Shown: positions 1 to 9,682 of the stretch, one piece after another | Layout: each line of letters opens with the position of its first letter | How positions within the stretch are numbered: position 1 is the first letter of the stretch | NCBI RefSeq assembly: GCF_900110555.1 | Contig: NZ_FOEE01000002.1 | Span: 310,001 to 374,000, forward strand | Length of the DNA stretch: 64,000 nucleotides | Reading direction: 5' to 3' | Source of the DNA: Trujillonella endophytica | GTDB lineage: Bacteria > Actinomycetota > Actinomycetes > Mycobacteriales > Geodermatophilaceae | Program-made: the position numbers and the translations under genes | Notes under the pieces: generated by a model | What the model saw: only the letters and a program-made list of their open reading frames with translations | What the model was told of the DNA's origin: nothing | Databases searched by the model: none

Positions 1-14
1 ACGGAGGGGCGTCG

Positions 15-665
15 ATGACAGCGGACGCCGCCGAGGGCGCCCCCGCCGCGTCCCCGCGGGAGGAGCGGCGGCAGCAGCGCGTCGACCTGTTCCGGTCGCA
101 GGTGCTCGACGCCGCCGAGGAGATGTTCGCCGAGCTCGGCTACCACGGCACCAACCTGAAGGCGATCGCCGCGCGGTGCGAGGTCTCGGTCGGCTCGCTG
201 TACTCGGTGTTCGACGGCAAGGACGCGCTGTTCGCCGCCGTCCTGGCGCGCTCCGGCGAGGGGCTGACCCCGCGGATGACGGAACTCGCCCGGGACGACG
301 CCCCGGCCGACGTCCGCCTGCTGCGCCTGGCCGAGCTGCAGGTCCGCTGGTTCCGGGAGCACCCGAACTGGGCCCGGATCACCACGGCGTTCGTCTCCCC
401 CGGCGCCCGCGCCGACCTGCCCGGGGGTGAGATCGCCCGCAACTACGAGGGGGGCTACCGCTGGGCGATGGAGCTCCAGGCGGGGGTCATCGCCGCCGGG
501 CAGCGCGACGGGCTGCTGCGCACCGGCGACCCCGGCGCCCTGGCCCGGATGTTCTCCGCGATGGTCAGCGCGCACCACGTCATCGACGAGCAGGCCGGCG
601 CCGCCCTGACGCTGGAGGAGTTCCTCGACCTGCTGCGCGCGACGTTCGTCGTCCGACCCGCCTGA
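15..665 (+). CDS. TetR/AcrR family transcriptional regulator
   Basis: This is a one-component repressor of 216 aa, the usual TetR length. The N-terminal helix-turn-helix lies at about residues 30-75, with the typical run AELGYHGTNLKAIAARCEVS followed by GSLYSVFDGKDALF. The C-terminal half is a helical ligand-binding domain, so its inducer cannot be read from sequence. The ATG at 15 is preceded by GGAGGGG five bases upstream. The gene converges on the P450 gene with no gap between the stop codons. A role in controlling the P450/CoA-transferase cluster is inferred from position only; inverted repeats in the 1854-2020 intergenic region could be its operators. Upstream sequence is outside the window. 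Confidence 0.9.
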   Translation: MTADAAEGAPAASPREERRQQRVDLFRSQVLDAAEEMFAELGYHGTNLKAIAARCEVSVGSLYSVFDGKDALFAAVLARSGEGLTPRMTELARDDAPADVRLLRLAELQVRWFREHPNWARITTAFVSPGARADLPGGEIARNYEGGYRWAMELQAGVIAAGQRDGLLRTGDPGALARMFSAMVSAHHVIDEQAGAALTLEEFLDLLRATFVVRPA

Positions 666-1853
666 TCAGCGCGGGTCGAACTCCAGCTGCAGGTCCGGGA
701 TGCCGCGCAGCACCGGCGAGTACACCGGCTCGTAGCCCTCGGCCAGCCGGTACGCGGGGATGCGCTGGTGCCACACCTCCAGCGCGATCCGCAGCTCCAG
801 CCGGGCGAGGTTGGAGCCCAGGCAGCGGTGCCGGCCGAGGCCGAACGTCGCGTGCCGGTTGGCGGGGCGGGCCAGGTCGACGGTGAGCGGGTCGGGGAAC
901 TTGTCCGGGTCGAAGTTCCAGGTGCCCTGGACGACGCTGACGTGCGTCCCGGCGGGGATGTGGACGCCGCCGACGTCCGCGTCCTGCACCGCGCGCCGCG
1001 TCTGGGACGGGCTGGTGGCGGCCCAGCGCAGCAGCTCCTCGACCGCGAACGGGACGGCGGCGGGGTCGGCGAGGGCGGGCTGCAGGTCCGGACGCCGGGC
1101 GAGGAGCCCGAACGCGCACTCCAGGGTTCCGGTGACGGTGTCCAGGCCGGCGATGAGCAGCTGGTGGCAGATGTTGATCGAGTTCTCCCGGCTGAGGTCG
1201 CCGGCGCGTTCCCGCTCGACGAGGGCCGTCAGCAGGTCGTCGCGGGGGGCGCCCTCGCGCTCGGTGAGCGCCTCCTGGAACAGCGCCGAGATCTCCGCTC
1301 CCGCGTGGCGGCGGACCGCCATCGACTGCTCGAGGGTGCCGCCGACGCCCCCGCGGATGATGTCGTCCTTGAGCCGGACGAACTCCGGCAGCCCCGACTG
1401 GGGCAGGCCGAGCAGGTCGAGGAAGGTCCCCACCGGGTACGGGACGGCGACCTCCCGGCCGAAGTCGCAGCGGCCCCGGCCGGCGAACGCGTCGATGCAC
1501 TCGTGCATCAGCGCCCGCAGCCCCGGCTCCAGCGGCGCGACGCGCTTCGGCGAGAACATGGGGTCGAGGATCCGGCGGTAGCGGGCGTGCTCGGGCGGGT
1601 CGATCTGCAGCGGGATGAGCCCCGACTCCGACCCGAGGAAGCTGCCCTCGGGGCCGGAGGAGAACACCCCCGGCTCGTGCAGGACCCGGTCGACGTCCGC
1701 CGAGGCGGTCACCACCACCTCCGCGCCGACCCGCCGCGGCGGCTGCGACGACAGGTCGTGCCAGACCTGCGGGGCGTCGTCGTCCCAGACGATCCCGTAC
1801 TGGTTGGTGAGCAGCGTCTGGACGACGTCGTCGGCCGACATGGTCTGGGTCAT
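666..1853 (-). CDS. Cytochrome P450
   Basis: This soluble bacterial P450 of 395 aa is a heme-thiolate monooxygenase needing ferredoxin partners not present nearby. The heme-binding loop FGLGRHRCLG carries the axial cysteine at about residue 345. The I-helix oxygen-activation motif reads LLIAGLDTVT and the K-helix ExxR reads EELLR. Length and motif order are standard. The start ATG has GGGGAAG upstream. It is transcribed divergently from the CoA-transferase gene across a 167-bp intergenic region. The substrate is unknown; the neighbouring CoA-transferase suggests oxidative breakdown of a hydrophobic acid, terpenoid or steroid-like compound, which is inference. Confidence 0.93.
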   Translation of the reverse strand: MTQTMSADDVVQTLLTNQYGIVWDDDAPQVWHDLSSQPPRRVGAEVVVTASADVDRVLHEPGVFSSGPEGSFLGSESGLIPLQIDPPEHARYRRILDPMFSPKRVAPLEPGLRALMHECIDAFAGRGRCDFGREVAVPYPVGTFLDLLGLPQSGLPEFVRLKDDIIRGGVGGTLEQSMAVRRHAGAEISALFQEALTEREGAPRDDLLTALVERERAGDLSRENSINICHQLLIAGLDTVTGTLECAFGLLARRPDLQPALADPAAVPFAVEELLRWAATSPSQTRRAVQDADVGGVHIPAGTHVSVVQGTWNFDPDKFPDPLTVDLARPANRHATFGLGRHRCLGSNLARLELRIALEVWHQRIPAYRLAEGYEPVYSPVLRGIPDLQLEFDPR

Positions 1854-1945
1854 GGGTCGCTTCCCCTTCGGTCGCGGTGGGCGCAGACAAGACCCGCGCG
1901 GGCATCGCCGTCAAGGCCTTGTCGTGACGTGCGCCACTCCGATAC

Positions 1946-1987
1946 GTTCAGCACTGAACCATGGATCCAGATTCCGAACCACCGTTC
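1946..1987. promoter_or_regulatory. Candidate operators between P450 and CoA-transferase
   Basis: The divergent intergenic region contains the 14-nt palindrome GTTCAGCACTGAAC at 1946-1959. A second inverted repeat, GAAC-N4-GTTC, lies at 1976-1987. Sites of this size between divergent genes are typical TetR-family operators. A TetR gene lies next to the P450, so autoregulatory control of the cluster is plausible but unproven. Confidence 0.4.
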
Positions 1988-2020
1988 AGATTTTTCCGCC
2001 CCGACACCAGGAGGACCGCC

Positions 2021-3256
2021 GTGAGCCGACCGATGGAGGGCGTGCGGATCGTCGAACTCGCCCAGTTCACGTTCGTGCCGGCGTCCGGCGCCGTGCTGGC
2101 GGACTGGGGCGCGGACGTCATCAAGATCGAACACGCCGAGACCGGCGACGCGCAGCGCGGCCTGGTCAGCATCCTGGGCCTGGACCAGGGCGTGGCGTCG
2201 TCGACCTTCTTCCCGATCATGGAGGGCCCCAACCGGGGCAAGCGCAGCATCGGCCTGGACCTGGAGACCGCCGGTGGCCGGCGCGTGTTCGAGGAGCTGA
2301 TCCGCGGCGCCGACGTCTTCGTCACGAACTTCCGCGAGCCGACACGGAAGAAGCTGGGCGTCGACGTCGACGACGTCCGGGCGATCAACCCGGACGTGAT
2401 CTACATGCGCGGCACCGGGATGGGTCCCAAGGGCGACGAGGGCCCGAACGGCGGCTACGACCAGACGGCGTTCTGGGCGCGCTCCGGCCACGCCGACGCG
2501 ATCACCCCGGTCGAGCTCGACGCGCTGCTGCCGATGCCGACCGGCGCCTACGGGGACAACATCGGGGGCATGACCATCGCCGGCGGCATCGCCGCCGCCC
2601 TGTACCGGCGCGCCGCGACCGGCGAGCCGTCGGTCATCGACGTCTCCCTGCTCGGCGTCGGCCTGTGGACGTCGTCGTTCGGGGTGAACGCCTCGCTGCT
2701 GGCCGGCGGCCCGCTGCCGAGGATGGCGCCGATGAAGCACGGCTCGCCGCGGAACCCGCTGTCCGGCGGCGCCTACCGCAGCGCCGACGGCCGCTGGATC
2801 CAGCTGGGCATGCTGCAGCCGGGCCGCTACTGGCCGGAGATCTGCGCGCGGCTGGGCCGCCCGGAGCTGGTCACCGACGAGCGGTTCGACACCGGCGACA
2901 AGGTCATCGCCAACGCCGCGGAGGCCGCCGTCCACGTGGCCGAGATGATCGGCGCGCACACCCTCGAGGAGTTCCGCGCCGCGATGAAAGGCGCCCAGGG
3001 ACAGTGGGCCCTCGTGCAGAACTACCACGAGGCGGGGCTGGACCCGCAGGCCCGCGCCAACGGCTACATCGGCACCGTCACCGACGTCGACGGGATCGAG
3101 CGCGAACTGGTGCTGGCGCCGGTGCAGTTCGACGAGACGCCGCCCGACGTCCGGCGCGCGCCGCAGCACGCCGAGCACACCGACGAGATCCTCCGCGAGC
3201 TCGGCATCGACGACGACGAGCTCATCGCGCTGAAGATCGAGGGCGCCGTCACGTGA
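2021..3256 (+). CDS. CaiB/BaiF family III CoA-transferase
   Basis: The protein moves CoA between carboxylic acids, as in formyl-CoA or alpha-methylacyl-CoA type enzymes. The predicted 411 aa include the family hallmarks GVRIVELAQFTFVPASGAVL near the N-terminus, DWGADVIKIEH and the CoA-binding stretch NRGKRSIGLDLET. I chose the GTG at 2021 because AGGAGGA lies about six bases upstream; a longer reading from 1961 would start inside the intergenic operator region. The stop overlaps the next start by 4 nt (GTGA), so the two genes are translationally coupled. The acyl substrate is unknown. Confidence 0.9.
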   Translation: MSRPMEGVRIVELAQFTFVPASGAVLADWGADVIKIEHAETGDAQRGLVSILGLDQGVASSTFFPIMEGPNRGKRSIGLDLETAGGRRVFEELIRGADVFVTNFREPTRKKLGVDVDDVRAINPDVIYMRGTGMGPKGDEGPNGGYDQTAFWARSGHADAITPVELDALLPMPTGAYGDNIGGMTIAGGIAAALYRRAATGEPSVIDVSLLGVGLWTSSFGVNASLLAGGPLPRMAPMKHGSPRNPLSGGAYRSADGRWIQLGMLQPGRYWPEICARLGRPELVTDERFDTGDKVIANAAEAAVHVAEMIGAHTLEEFRAAMKGAQGQWALVQNYHEAGLDPQARANGYIGTVTDVDGIERELVLAPVQFDETPPDVRRAPQHAEHTDEILRELGIDDDELIALKIEGAVT

Positions 3257-4014
3257 TCGACTTCGCGCTGACCTCCGACGGCCGGTGGACCGCCGGCACC
3301 GACGAGCTCGCGACCGCCGCGGGCGCCGCGGGCTTCGCCGGGATCGGCCTCGGCGTCGACCGCGCGTCGGCCCCCGGCGCCGCGGCCACCCTGGCCGGCG
3401 CCGGCGTGCGCTGCTCGGAGCTGATGGCGCTCATGGTGTCGCGCAACGAGGAGCGCACCCTGGCCGCCGCCCGGCAGCTGGCCGCGGCGGCCGCGGCGGT
3501 GGGAGCGCCCTGGGTGCTGACCGTCCCCGCCGCGCCGCCGTCGGCGGAGACCGCCGCCCTGCTGGGCCGCTGCGCGGACGTCGTCGCCGAGGCCGGCGCC
3601 CGGCTGGCGATCGAGTTCAGCCCGCTCGGGGTCGTCACCTCGATCGCCGCGGCCCGGGAGCTCGTCGCCGCGGCCGACCCCGGCCGGGCCGCGGTCATGA
3701 TCGACACCTGGCACTTCTCCCGCGGCGACAGCACGTGGGAGCAGCTGGCCGGGATCCCCCTCGAGGAGATCGCCTACCTGCAGTTCTCCGACGCGCCCGA
3801 GCCCCTGGGCGACGACGGCTTCACCGAGACGATGGACCGCCGGCTCTGGCCCGGGGAGGGCACGTTCGAGCTGGCGCGCTTCGCCGGCACGCTGCTGGAC
3901 CGCGGCTGGGCGGGCACGGTGAGCGTCGAGGTGCTCAACGCCGAGCTGGTCCGGCTCCCCGTGGCCGAGTTCGCGCGCGCCGCCCACGACACCACCGCCC
4001 GCTTCTGGAGCTGA
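3253..4014 (+). CDS. Sugar phosphate isomerase/epimerase-type TIM barrel protein
   Basis: The predicted 253-aa protein has the AP-endonuclease-2-like TIM barrel pattern. Metal-binding strand residues are visible in LAIEFSPLG, MIDTWHFSRG, YLQFSDAPEP and GTVSVEVLN. These give the Glu-Asp-His-Glu set expected of this superfamily. It starts with GTG overlapping the CoA-transferase stop. Members act as isomerases, epimerases or dehydratases, so the exact reaction cannot be named. Its coupling to the CoA-transferase suggests a joint catabolic task. It converges on the DUF4233 gene. Confidence 0.78.
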   Translation: MIDFALTSDGRWTAGTDELATAAGAAGFAGIGLGVDRASAPGAAATLAGAGVRCSELMALMVSRNEERTLAAARQLAAAAAAVGAPWVLTVPAAPPSAETAALLGRCADVVAEAGARLAIEFSPLGVVTSIAAARELVAAADPGRAAVMIDTWHFSRGDSTWEQLAGIPLEEIAYLQFSDAPEPLGDDGFTETMDRRLWPGEGTFELARFAGTLLDRGWAGTVSVEVLNAELVRLPVAEFARAAHDTTARFWS

Positions 4015-4029
4015 CCGCCCGCGGTCCCG

Positions 4030-4434
4030 TCAGCCGGCGGTGGGTGCCCCGTCGTCGTCGCCGGGGGCCGGCACCGCCGGCTCGCCGAACGGCGAGCCCA
4101 GCAGCTCCTTGCGCACCTGCAGCAGGTAGAGCCAGATCAGCACGAAGATCCCGCCGACGAACCACATCGAGCTGGTGATCAGCCCGGTCAGCAGCAGCGG
4201 CACCTGCAGGACCGTGCCGGCCATCAGGCCCCACGGCCGCCGCTGCACCCCGCTGGCGAGCACGAGCACGACGGCGAGCACCAGCAGGGTGGTGAGCCGG
4301 CCGCCGGTCAGCCCGTCGCCGCTCCACGCGATGGCGCGCGGCACGAACAGGACGGCGATCCCCTCCAGCAGCAGGACGGCGGCGGCCGATCCGCGCATCG
4401 CCTTCGCCGCCCGGACCGGGTCGGCCGCCGTCAC
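4030..4434 (-). CDS. DUF4233 family membrane protein
   Basis: This small integral membrane protein of 134 aa has about four hydrophobic segments: [54 protein letters not shown] and [16 protein letters not shown]. It has a polar, proline- and glycine-rich C-terminus. The GTG start overlaps the folC stop by 4 nt, so it is co-translated with folC. A DUF4233 gene directly after folC is a known conserved arrangement in actinobacteria. Function is unknown. Confidence 0.85.
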   Translation of the reverse strand: MTAADPVRAAKAMRGSAAAVLLLEGIAVLFVPRAIAWSGDGLTGGRLTTLLVLAVVLVLASGVQRRPWGLMAGTVLQVPLLLTGLITSSMWFVGGIFVLIWLYLLQVRKELLGSPFGEPAVPAPGDDDGAPTAG

Positions 4435-5807
4435 CGCGTCTTCCCGCCGAGCAGGGCCCGCGCCTGGCCTGCGGTGATCACGCTGCCGGTGACGAGGACG
4501 CCGGACCCGCCGAGGGCGTCGTCGGGCCCGGCCTCGGCGAGCTCCATCGCCTCGGTCAGCGCGTCGCGCAGCCGCGGCGAGACGCTCACCCGGTCGGCGC
4601 CGAAGACGTCGACGGCCAGCGCCCCCAGCTCGTCGGCCGGCATGGCCCGCGGCGAGTCGTGCTGGGTCACCACCAGCTCGGCGCACAGGGGCTCGAGCTC
4701 GGCCAGCATCCCGGAGACGTCCTTGCCGCGGACGCAGCCGACGACGCCGACCACCCGGGTGAAGTCGAAGGACTCGCGGACCGCGGCCACCGTGGCCGCC
4801 ATGCCGGCCGGGTTGTGCGCGGCGTCCACCAGCACGGACGGCGAGGTGCGCACCCGCTCCAGCCGGCCCGGGGAGCGGACGGCGGCGAACGCGGCGCGCA
4901 CCGTCTCGACGTCGATCGGGCCGGTCGCGGCGCCCGCGCCCAGGAACGCCTCGACGGCGGCCAGCGCGGTGGCGGCGTTCTGCGCCTGGTGCGCGCCGAA
5001 CAGCGGCAGGTAGAGGTCGGGGTACTCGCCGCCGAGCCCCTGCAGCCGCAGCTGCTGCCCGCCGACGGCGACGGTCCGGTCCAGCACCCCGAACTCGGTG
5101 CCCTCCCGGGCCACCACGGCGTCGACCTCGACCGCGCGGCGGACCAGCGCGTCCAGGGCCCCGGGCTGCTGCGTGGCGAGCACGGCGACGGCGTCGGCCT
5201 TGATGATCCCGGCCTTCTCCCCCGCGATGGTCGCGACGTCGGGCCCGAGGTACTCGGCGTGGTCCAGGGCGACGGGGGTGACGACGGCGACCCGCGCGTC
5301 GGCCACGTTCGTCGCGTCCCAGCGCCCGCCCATGCCGACCTCGACGACGGCGACGTCGATCGGGGTCTCGGCGAACAGCGCGAACGCCAGGCCCACCATG
5401 ACCTCGAAGAACGACATCGGGTGCTCGCCGCCGTCGTCGACCATCTGCACGTACGGCGCGATGTCCTCGTAGGTCTCCACGAAGCGCTCCGGGGTCACCG
5501 GCTTGCCGTCCAGGACGATCCGCTCGCGCATCGACTGCAGGTGCGGGCTGGTGAAACGGCCCACGCGCAGGCCGAAGCCGCGGAGCAGCTCGTCGACCAT
5601 CCGCGCCGTCGTCGTCTTGCCGTTGGTGCCGGCCACCTGGATCACCGGGAACGCGCGGTGCGGCGCGCCCAGCAGGTCGACCAGCGCGGAGATGCGGGTG
5701 AGGGAGGGCTCGAGGCGGGTCTCGGGCCACCGCGCGAGCAGTGCCTCCTCGACGCGGGCGAGCCCGGCTGCTGCTGCGGGACGCCCGCCGGGGCCGGTGC
5801 TGGTCAT
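4431..5807 (-). CDS. folC: Bifunctional folylpolyglutamate/dihydrofolate synthase
   Basis: The enzyme adds glutamate to dihydropteroate and folates in an ATP-dependent Mur-ligase-type reaction in the cytoplasm. The 458-aa protein carries the P-loop [14 protein letters not shown] near residue 55, then [21 protein letters not shown] and the C-terminal domain motif [10 protein letters not shown]. Length is normal. The ATG at 5807 was chosen because the protein begins just before the conserved N-terminal helix and longer readings run into the valS promoter region. It is divergent from valS with a 42-bp gap and is followed by the coupled DUF4233 gene. Confidence 0.95.
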   Translation of the reverse strand: MTSTGPGGRPAAAAGLARVEEALLARWPETRLEPSLTRISALVDLLGAPHRAFPVIQVAGTNGKTTTARMVDELLRGFGLRVGRFTSPHLQSMRERIVLDGKPVTPERFVETYEDIAPYVQMVDDGGEHPMSFFEVMVGLAFALFAETPIDVAVVEVGMGGRWDATNVADARVAVVTPVALDHAEYLGPDVATIAGEKAGIIKADAVAVLATQQPGALDALVRRAVEVDAVVAREGTEFGVLDRTVAVGGQQLRLQGLGGEYPDLYLPLFGAHQAQNAATALAAVEAFLGAGAATGPIDVETVRAAFAAVRSPGRLERVRTSPSVLVDAAHNPAGMAATVAAVRESFDFTRVVGVVGCVRGKDVSGMLAELEPLCAELVVTQHDSPRAMPADELGALAVDVFGADRVSVSPRLRDALTEAMELAEAGPDDALGGSGVLVTGSVITAGQARALLGGKTR

Positions 5808-5836
5808 CCGTCCCAGGATGCCAGCCGGGTGGTTCC

Positions 5837-5842
5837 TAGACT
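5837..5842 (+). promoter_or_regulatory. Candidate -10 element for valS
   Basis: TAGACT fits the actinobacterial TANNNT -10 consensus and ends seven bases before the valS ATG at 5850. No Shine-Dalgarno sequence lies between them. A transcript from here would be leaderless or nearly so, which is common in actinobacteria. Confidence 0.4.
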
Positions 5843-5849
5843 GGGCCCC

Positions 5850-8435
5850 ATGGCTCCCGACACTGCGACCCCGGACACGACTGCCCCGGGAGCCGACGTC
5901 GGCGTACCGGAGAAGCCCACCCTCGACGGCCTCGAGGAGAAGTGGACCGCCCGCTGGGCGACCGAGGACACCTACGCCTTCGACCGGGCGGCCGCGCTGA
6001 GCGCCCCCCGCGAGCGAATCTTCTCCATCGACACACCGCCGCCGACCGCGAGCGGGTCGCTGCACGTCGGGCACGTGTTCAGCTACACCCACACCGACAT
6101 CGTGGCCCGCTACCAGCGGATGCGCGGCAGGCACGTCTTCTACCCGATGGGCTGGGACGACAACGGCCTGCCGACCGAGCGCCGGGTGCAGAACTACTAC
6201 GGCGTGCGCTGCGACCCGTCGCTGCACTACGACGAGTCGTTCGAGCCCCCGGAGAAGCCGGGCAAGGACCAGATCCCGGTCTCGCGGCGCAACTTCGTGG
6301 AGCTGTGCGAGCGGCTGACGGAGGAGGACGAGAAGGCCTTCGAGCAGCTGTGGCGGCGGGTGGGCCTGTCGGTCGACTGGAACGTCGTCTACCGCACGAT
6401 CTCGGCGTCCTCGCGGGCCACGGCGCAGCGGATGTTCCTGCACAACCTGGCCCGCGGCGAGGCGTACGCGCAGGAGGCGCCGACCCTCTGGGACGTCACC
6501 TTCCGCACCGCCGTCGCCCAGGCCGAGCTGGAGGACCGGGAGCGGCCCGGCGCCTACCACCGGGTGGCGTTCGCCGGCCCGTCCGGCCCCGTGCACATCG
6601 AGACGACCCGGCCCGAGCTGCTGCCGGCGTGCGTGGCGCTGGTCGCCCACCCCGACGACGAGCGCTACCGGCCGCTGTTCGGGCAGACGGTGCGCACGCC
6701 GCTGTTCGACGTCGAGGTGCCCGTGGTCGCCCACCGGCTGGCCGAGCCGGACAAGGGCTCGGGCATCGCGATGATCTGCACCTTCGGCGACCTCAACGAC
6801 GTCACCTGGTGGCGCGAGCTCCAGCTGCCGACCCGGGCGGTGATCGGCTGGGACGGCCGGTTCGTGGCCGAGGCTCCGGCGGGCGTCCCGGCGGAGGTCT
6901 ACGCCGAGCTGGCGGGGAAGACCTCGTTCAGCGCGCAGCAGCGGATCGTGGAGCTGCTCACCGAGTCCGGCGACCTGGAGGGCGAGCCGCGGCCGATCAC
7001 CCACCCGGTGAAGTTCTTCGAGAAGGGCGACCGCCCGCTGGAGATCGTCACCACGCGCCAGTGGTACATCCGCAACGGCGGCCGGGACGCCGACCTGCGC
7101 GAGGCGCTGGTGGCCCGCGGCCGGGAGATCCAGTGGGTGCCCGAGCACATGCGGCACCGCTACGAGAACTGGGTCGAGGGCCTCAACGGCGACTGGCTGA
7201 TCAGCCGGCAGCGCTTCTTCGGGGTGCCGTTCCCGGTCTGGTACCGGCTGGACGCCGAGGGTCTCCCGATCCACGACGAGCCGCTGGTCGCCCCCGAGGA
7301 GTCGCTGCCGGTCGATCCGTCGTCCGACGTGCCCCCGGGCTTCGACGAGTCCCAGCGCGGGGTGCCGGGCGGGTTCGCGGCCGACCCCGACGTCATGGAC
7401 ACCTGGGCGACGTCGTCGCTGTCGCCGCAGGTGGCCTCGGGCTGGGACACCGACCCCGAGCTGTTCGCCGCGGTCTTCCCGATGGACCTGCGGCCGCAGG
7501 CGCACGACATCATCCGCACCTGGCTGTTCTCCACCGTGGTCCGCTCGCACTACGAGTTCGGCGCGGTGCCGTGGTCGCACGCGACGATCTCCGGGTTCGT
7601 CGTCGACCCCGACCGCAAGAAGATGTCCAAGTCCAAGGGCAACGTCGTGACGCCGATCGACGTGCTGGAGCGCTACGGCACCGACGCCGTCCGCTGGCGG
7701 GCCGCCGGCGCACGGCCGGGGGCGGACTCGCCGTTCGACGAGGCGCAGATGAAGGTCGGCCGCCGGCTGGCCATGAAGATCCTCAACGTCGGCCGCTTCG
7801 TGCTCGGGCTGGGCGCCTCGGCGGGGCTGGCCGTCGAGCAGGTGACCGAGCCGATCGACCGCGGGCTGCTGGCCGGCCTGGCGGCGGTCGTCGACGAGGC
7901 CACCGCCGCGCTGGAGGCCTACAACTACACCCGCGCGCTCGAGGTCGCCGAGACGTTCTTCTGGTCATTCTGCGACGACTACGTCGAGCTGGTGAAGTCC
8001 CGGGCCTACGGCGACGACGCGGCCGCCGAGTCCGCGCAGGCGGCGCTGGCGGTGGCGCTGTCGGTGCAGCTGCGGCTGTTCGCGCCGGTGCTGCCGTTCG
8101 TCACCGAGGAGGTCTGGTCCTGGTGGCAGGCCGGGTCGGTGCACCGCGCGCCGTGGCCGGTCGCCGCGGAGCTCCCCGCCGACGGGGACCCGGCCGTCGG
8201 GACGGTGGTCGCCGAGGCCCTGGCGGCGGTGCGCAAGGCGAAGTCGGAGGCCAAGCAGTCGATGCGGGCCGACGTCGAGTCCGCGGTCGTGACCGCGCCG
8301 GCCGACCAGGTGGCGCTGGTGGAGGCCGGCCGGGCCGATCTCGCCTCGGCCGGGCGGATCGCGTCGCTGTCGGTGGTCCCCGGCGCGGGCCCGCTGCGCG
8401 TGGACGTCGTCCTGGCGCCGGTGCCGGAGGCCTGA
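5850..8435 (+). CDS. valS: Valine-tRNA ligase
   Basis: This class I aminoacyl-tRNA synthetase charges tRNA-Val. The predicted 861 aa contain the HIGH-type signature [10 protein letters not shown] near residue 70, the CP1 editing domain in the middle and [11 protein letters not shown] near residue 592. An anticodon-binding helical domain follows, ending in a short coiled tail ([13 protein letters not shown]). Length matches the actinobacterial ValS type. The ATG start has no clear ribosome-binding site but sits just after a -10-like TAGACT. It stands alone, divergent from folC and convergent with the MpaB-like gene across a strong stem-loop. Confidence 0.96.
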   Translation: MAPDTATPDTTAPGADVGVPEKPTLDGLEEKWTARWATEDTYAFDRAAALSAPRERIFSIDTPPPTASGSLHVGHVFSYTHTDIVARYQRMRGRHVFYPMGWDDNGLPTERRVQNYYGVRCDPSLHYDESFEPPEKPGKDQIPVSRRNFVELCERLTEEDEKAFEQLWRRVGLSVDWNVVYRTISASSRATAQRMFLHNLARGEAYAQEAPTLWDVTFRTAVAQAELEDRERPGAYHRVAFAGPSGPVHIETTRPELLPACVALVAHPDDERYRPLFGQTVRTPLFDVEVPVVAHRLAEPDKGSGIAMICTFGDLNDVTWWRELQLPTRAVIGWDGRFVAEAPAGVPAEVYAELAGKTSFSAQQRIVELLTESGDLEGEPRPITHPVKFFEKGDRPLEIVTTRQWYIRNGGRDADLREALVARGREIQWVPEHMRHRYENWVEGLNGDWLISRQRFFGVPFPVWYRLDAEGLPIHDEPLVAPEESLPVDPSSDVPPGFDESQRGVPGGFAADPDVMDTWATSSLSPQVASGWDTDPELFAAVFPMDLRPQAHDIIRTWLFSTVVRSHYEFGAVPWSHATISGFVVDPDRKKMSKSKGNVVTPIDVLERYGTDAVRWRAAGARPGADSPFDEAQMKVGRRLAMKILNVGRFVLGLGASAGLAVEQVTEPIDRGLLAGLAAVVDEATAALEAYNYTRALEVAETFFWSFCDDYVELVKSRAYGDDAAAESAQAALAVALSVQLRLFAPVLPFVTEEVWSWWQAGSVHRAPWPVAAELPADGDPAVGTVVAEALAAVRKAKSEAKQSMRADVESAVVTAPADQVALVEAGRADLASAGRIASLSVVPGAGPLRVDVVLAPVPEA

Positions 8436-8463
8436 CGGCTGCGGCTCCACCGCTCTGGCGCCT

Positions 8464-8526
8464 CGACCGTCGTACCCGGGTGGCCCACTCCGGCGGCGAT
8501 TCCGGGCTCTCCGGGTACGACGGTCG
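8464..8526. terminator. Bidirectional stem-loop between valS and the MpaB-like gene
   Basis: A perfect 16-bp inverted repeat, CGACCGTCGTACCCGG at 8464-8479 and its complement at 8511-8526, is separated by 31 nt. It lies between two convergent genes, fitting a shared transcription terminator without a T-run. Confidence 0.6.
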
Positions 8527-8538
8527 GTTCAGCGGGCG

Positions 8539-9468
8539 TCAGGCGGCGTCGTCGCGCGCCCACGCCGGCGCCGGGCCCATGCCGAGCCGCCAGCGGGCCG
8601 CCTCCTCCGAGGGGCTGTGCCGGCCGAGCGTGCGGCGCAGCAGCCGCAGCTGCGCCCGGGTGACGGCGAGCTGCGCGGCGCCGCCCGCACCGCGACCGGG
8701 CACCCCGGCGGAGTCCGCGATCGACGGCGAGACGAGGTAGGCCGCCGCGCCGGAGAGGCCGCGGTAGACGAGCCGCTCGGGCGGGCTGAGGCCGGGCGGC
8801 GCCGCGAGGAACGACCGCAACGACGTCGGGACGGGCTCCAGCTCGGGCCGGAACGCCGCCAGGGCGTCGGCCAGCTCGGCCGCCGTCGTCGGCAGGTCGG
8901 TCGCGCCGAGCTCGCGGGCCGCCCGGGACCACTCCCCCACGTAGGCGTCGGGCCAGCCGCGGCCGAAGCGCGGCGCCAGATCGCTGCCCACCCCCTGCTG
9001 GGCGGCGAGGAACGCGTCGGTGAAGGCCAGGTGCACCCAGCGCAGGAGGGTCGGGTCGGAGGCGGAGTAGGGCCGGCCGCGCACGCTGCCGCGGACGCTC
9101 GCGTGCATGCCGCGCACGCGCGCCGCCTCGCGCTCGGCCAGCTCCGCCGAACCGAACGTGCTCACCACCAGCCAGCGGGCGGTGCCGGCCAGCCGCTTCC
9201 AGGGGTCCTCGCGGTAGGCCGAGTGCCGCTGGACGCCGGCCAGCGCCAGCGGGTGCGCGCCCTGGCCGAGCAGCGCCGCCACCCCGCCGACGAGCGTGGA
9301 GAGGTCGCCGTGCACCCGCCAGACGACGCCGTCCGGCTCGAACCAGCCGGGGCCGGTGCCGACGCGGGCGATGTCGCGCACCCACTCCGGCGCTCCGGTC
9401 GGGTCACCGGAGACGCGGGCCCGGAAGGCCTCCCGCGCCTGCTCGGACAGGGAGGCGAGGGGGCGCAC
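8539..9468 (-). CDS. MpaB-like oxygenase family protein (DUF2236)
   Basis: The predicted 309-aa protein resembles the DUF2236/MpaB family, heme-containing oxygenases including latex-clearing and mycophenolic acid enzymes. Supporting segments are the N-terminal GTGPGWFEPDGVVWRVHGD, the alpha-helical middle with RHSAYREDPWKRLAGT, and LRWVHLAFTDAFLAA with the histidine expected of the family. The start is uncertain: the GTG at 9468 has GGAGAG directly abutting it, which is too close for a normal site. No better start exists before the 22-nt tandem repeat upstream. It probably forms a single-gene unit. Confidence 0.7.
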   Translation of the reverse strand: MRPLASLSEQAREAFRARVSGDPTGAPEWVRDIARVGTGPGWFEPDGVVWRVHGDLSTLVGGVAALLGQGAHPLALAGVQRHSAYREDPWKRLAGTARWLVVSTFGSAELAEREAARVRGMHASVRGSVRGRPYSASDPTLLRWVHLAFTDAFLAAQQGVGSDLAPRFGRGWPDAYVGEWSRAARELGATDLPTTAAELADALAAFRPELEPVPTSLRSFLAAPPGLSPPERLVYRGLSGAAAYLVSPSIADSAGVPGRGAGGAAQLAVTRAQLRLLRRTLGRHSPSEEAARWRLGMGPAPAWARDDAA

Positions 9469-9500
9469 CTCTCCGAATGTGCCACGCGCGCGCCACCCCG

Positions 9501-9566
9501 CTACCGGTGCGGGCTTCCCCGGCTGCCGGTGCGGGCTTCCCCGGCTGCCGGTGCGGGCTTCCCCGG
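9501..9566. repeat. Three tandem 22-bp repeats
   Basis: Three adjacent 22-bp units beginning CTGCCGGTGCGGGCTTCCCC occur at 9501, 9523 and 9545. The first differs by one base (A for G at the third position). They lie in the divergent region between the MpaB-like gene and the DUF559 gene. Confidence 0.9.
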
Positions 9567-9682
9567 CGACCGATGGACCTCGGCGGCCCGTTTCCGCGGT
9601 GGGAACGGGTCGCTCGGGTCCAACGGTCGAGCTGTCCACAGGGCTGACCGCACCGGCGCCCGGTCCGGGCCACGATCCCCCG

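Noticed and set aside
580-1914. Long Arg/Ala/Pro-rich readings opposite the P450 and many similar ones (for example 8617-11403, 12150-15461, 58731-61127)
   Set aside because: They mirror real genes in high-GC DNA, have no family features and biased Arg/Gly/Pro composition typical of antisense or shifted frames.
5808-5849. T-box riboswitch upstream of valS
   Set aside because: Only 42 bp separate folC and valS, too short for a T-box leader.
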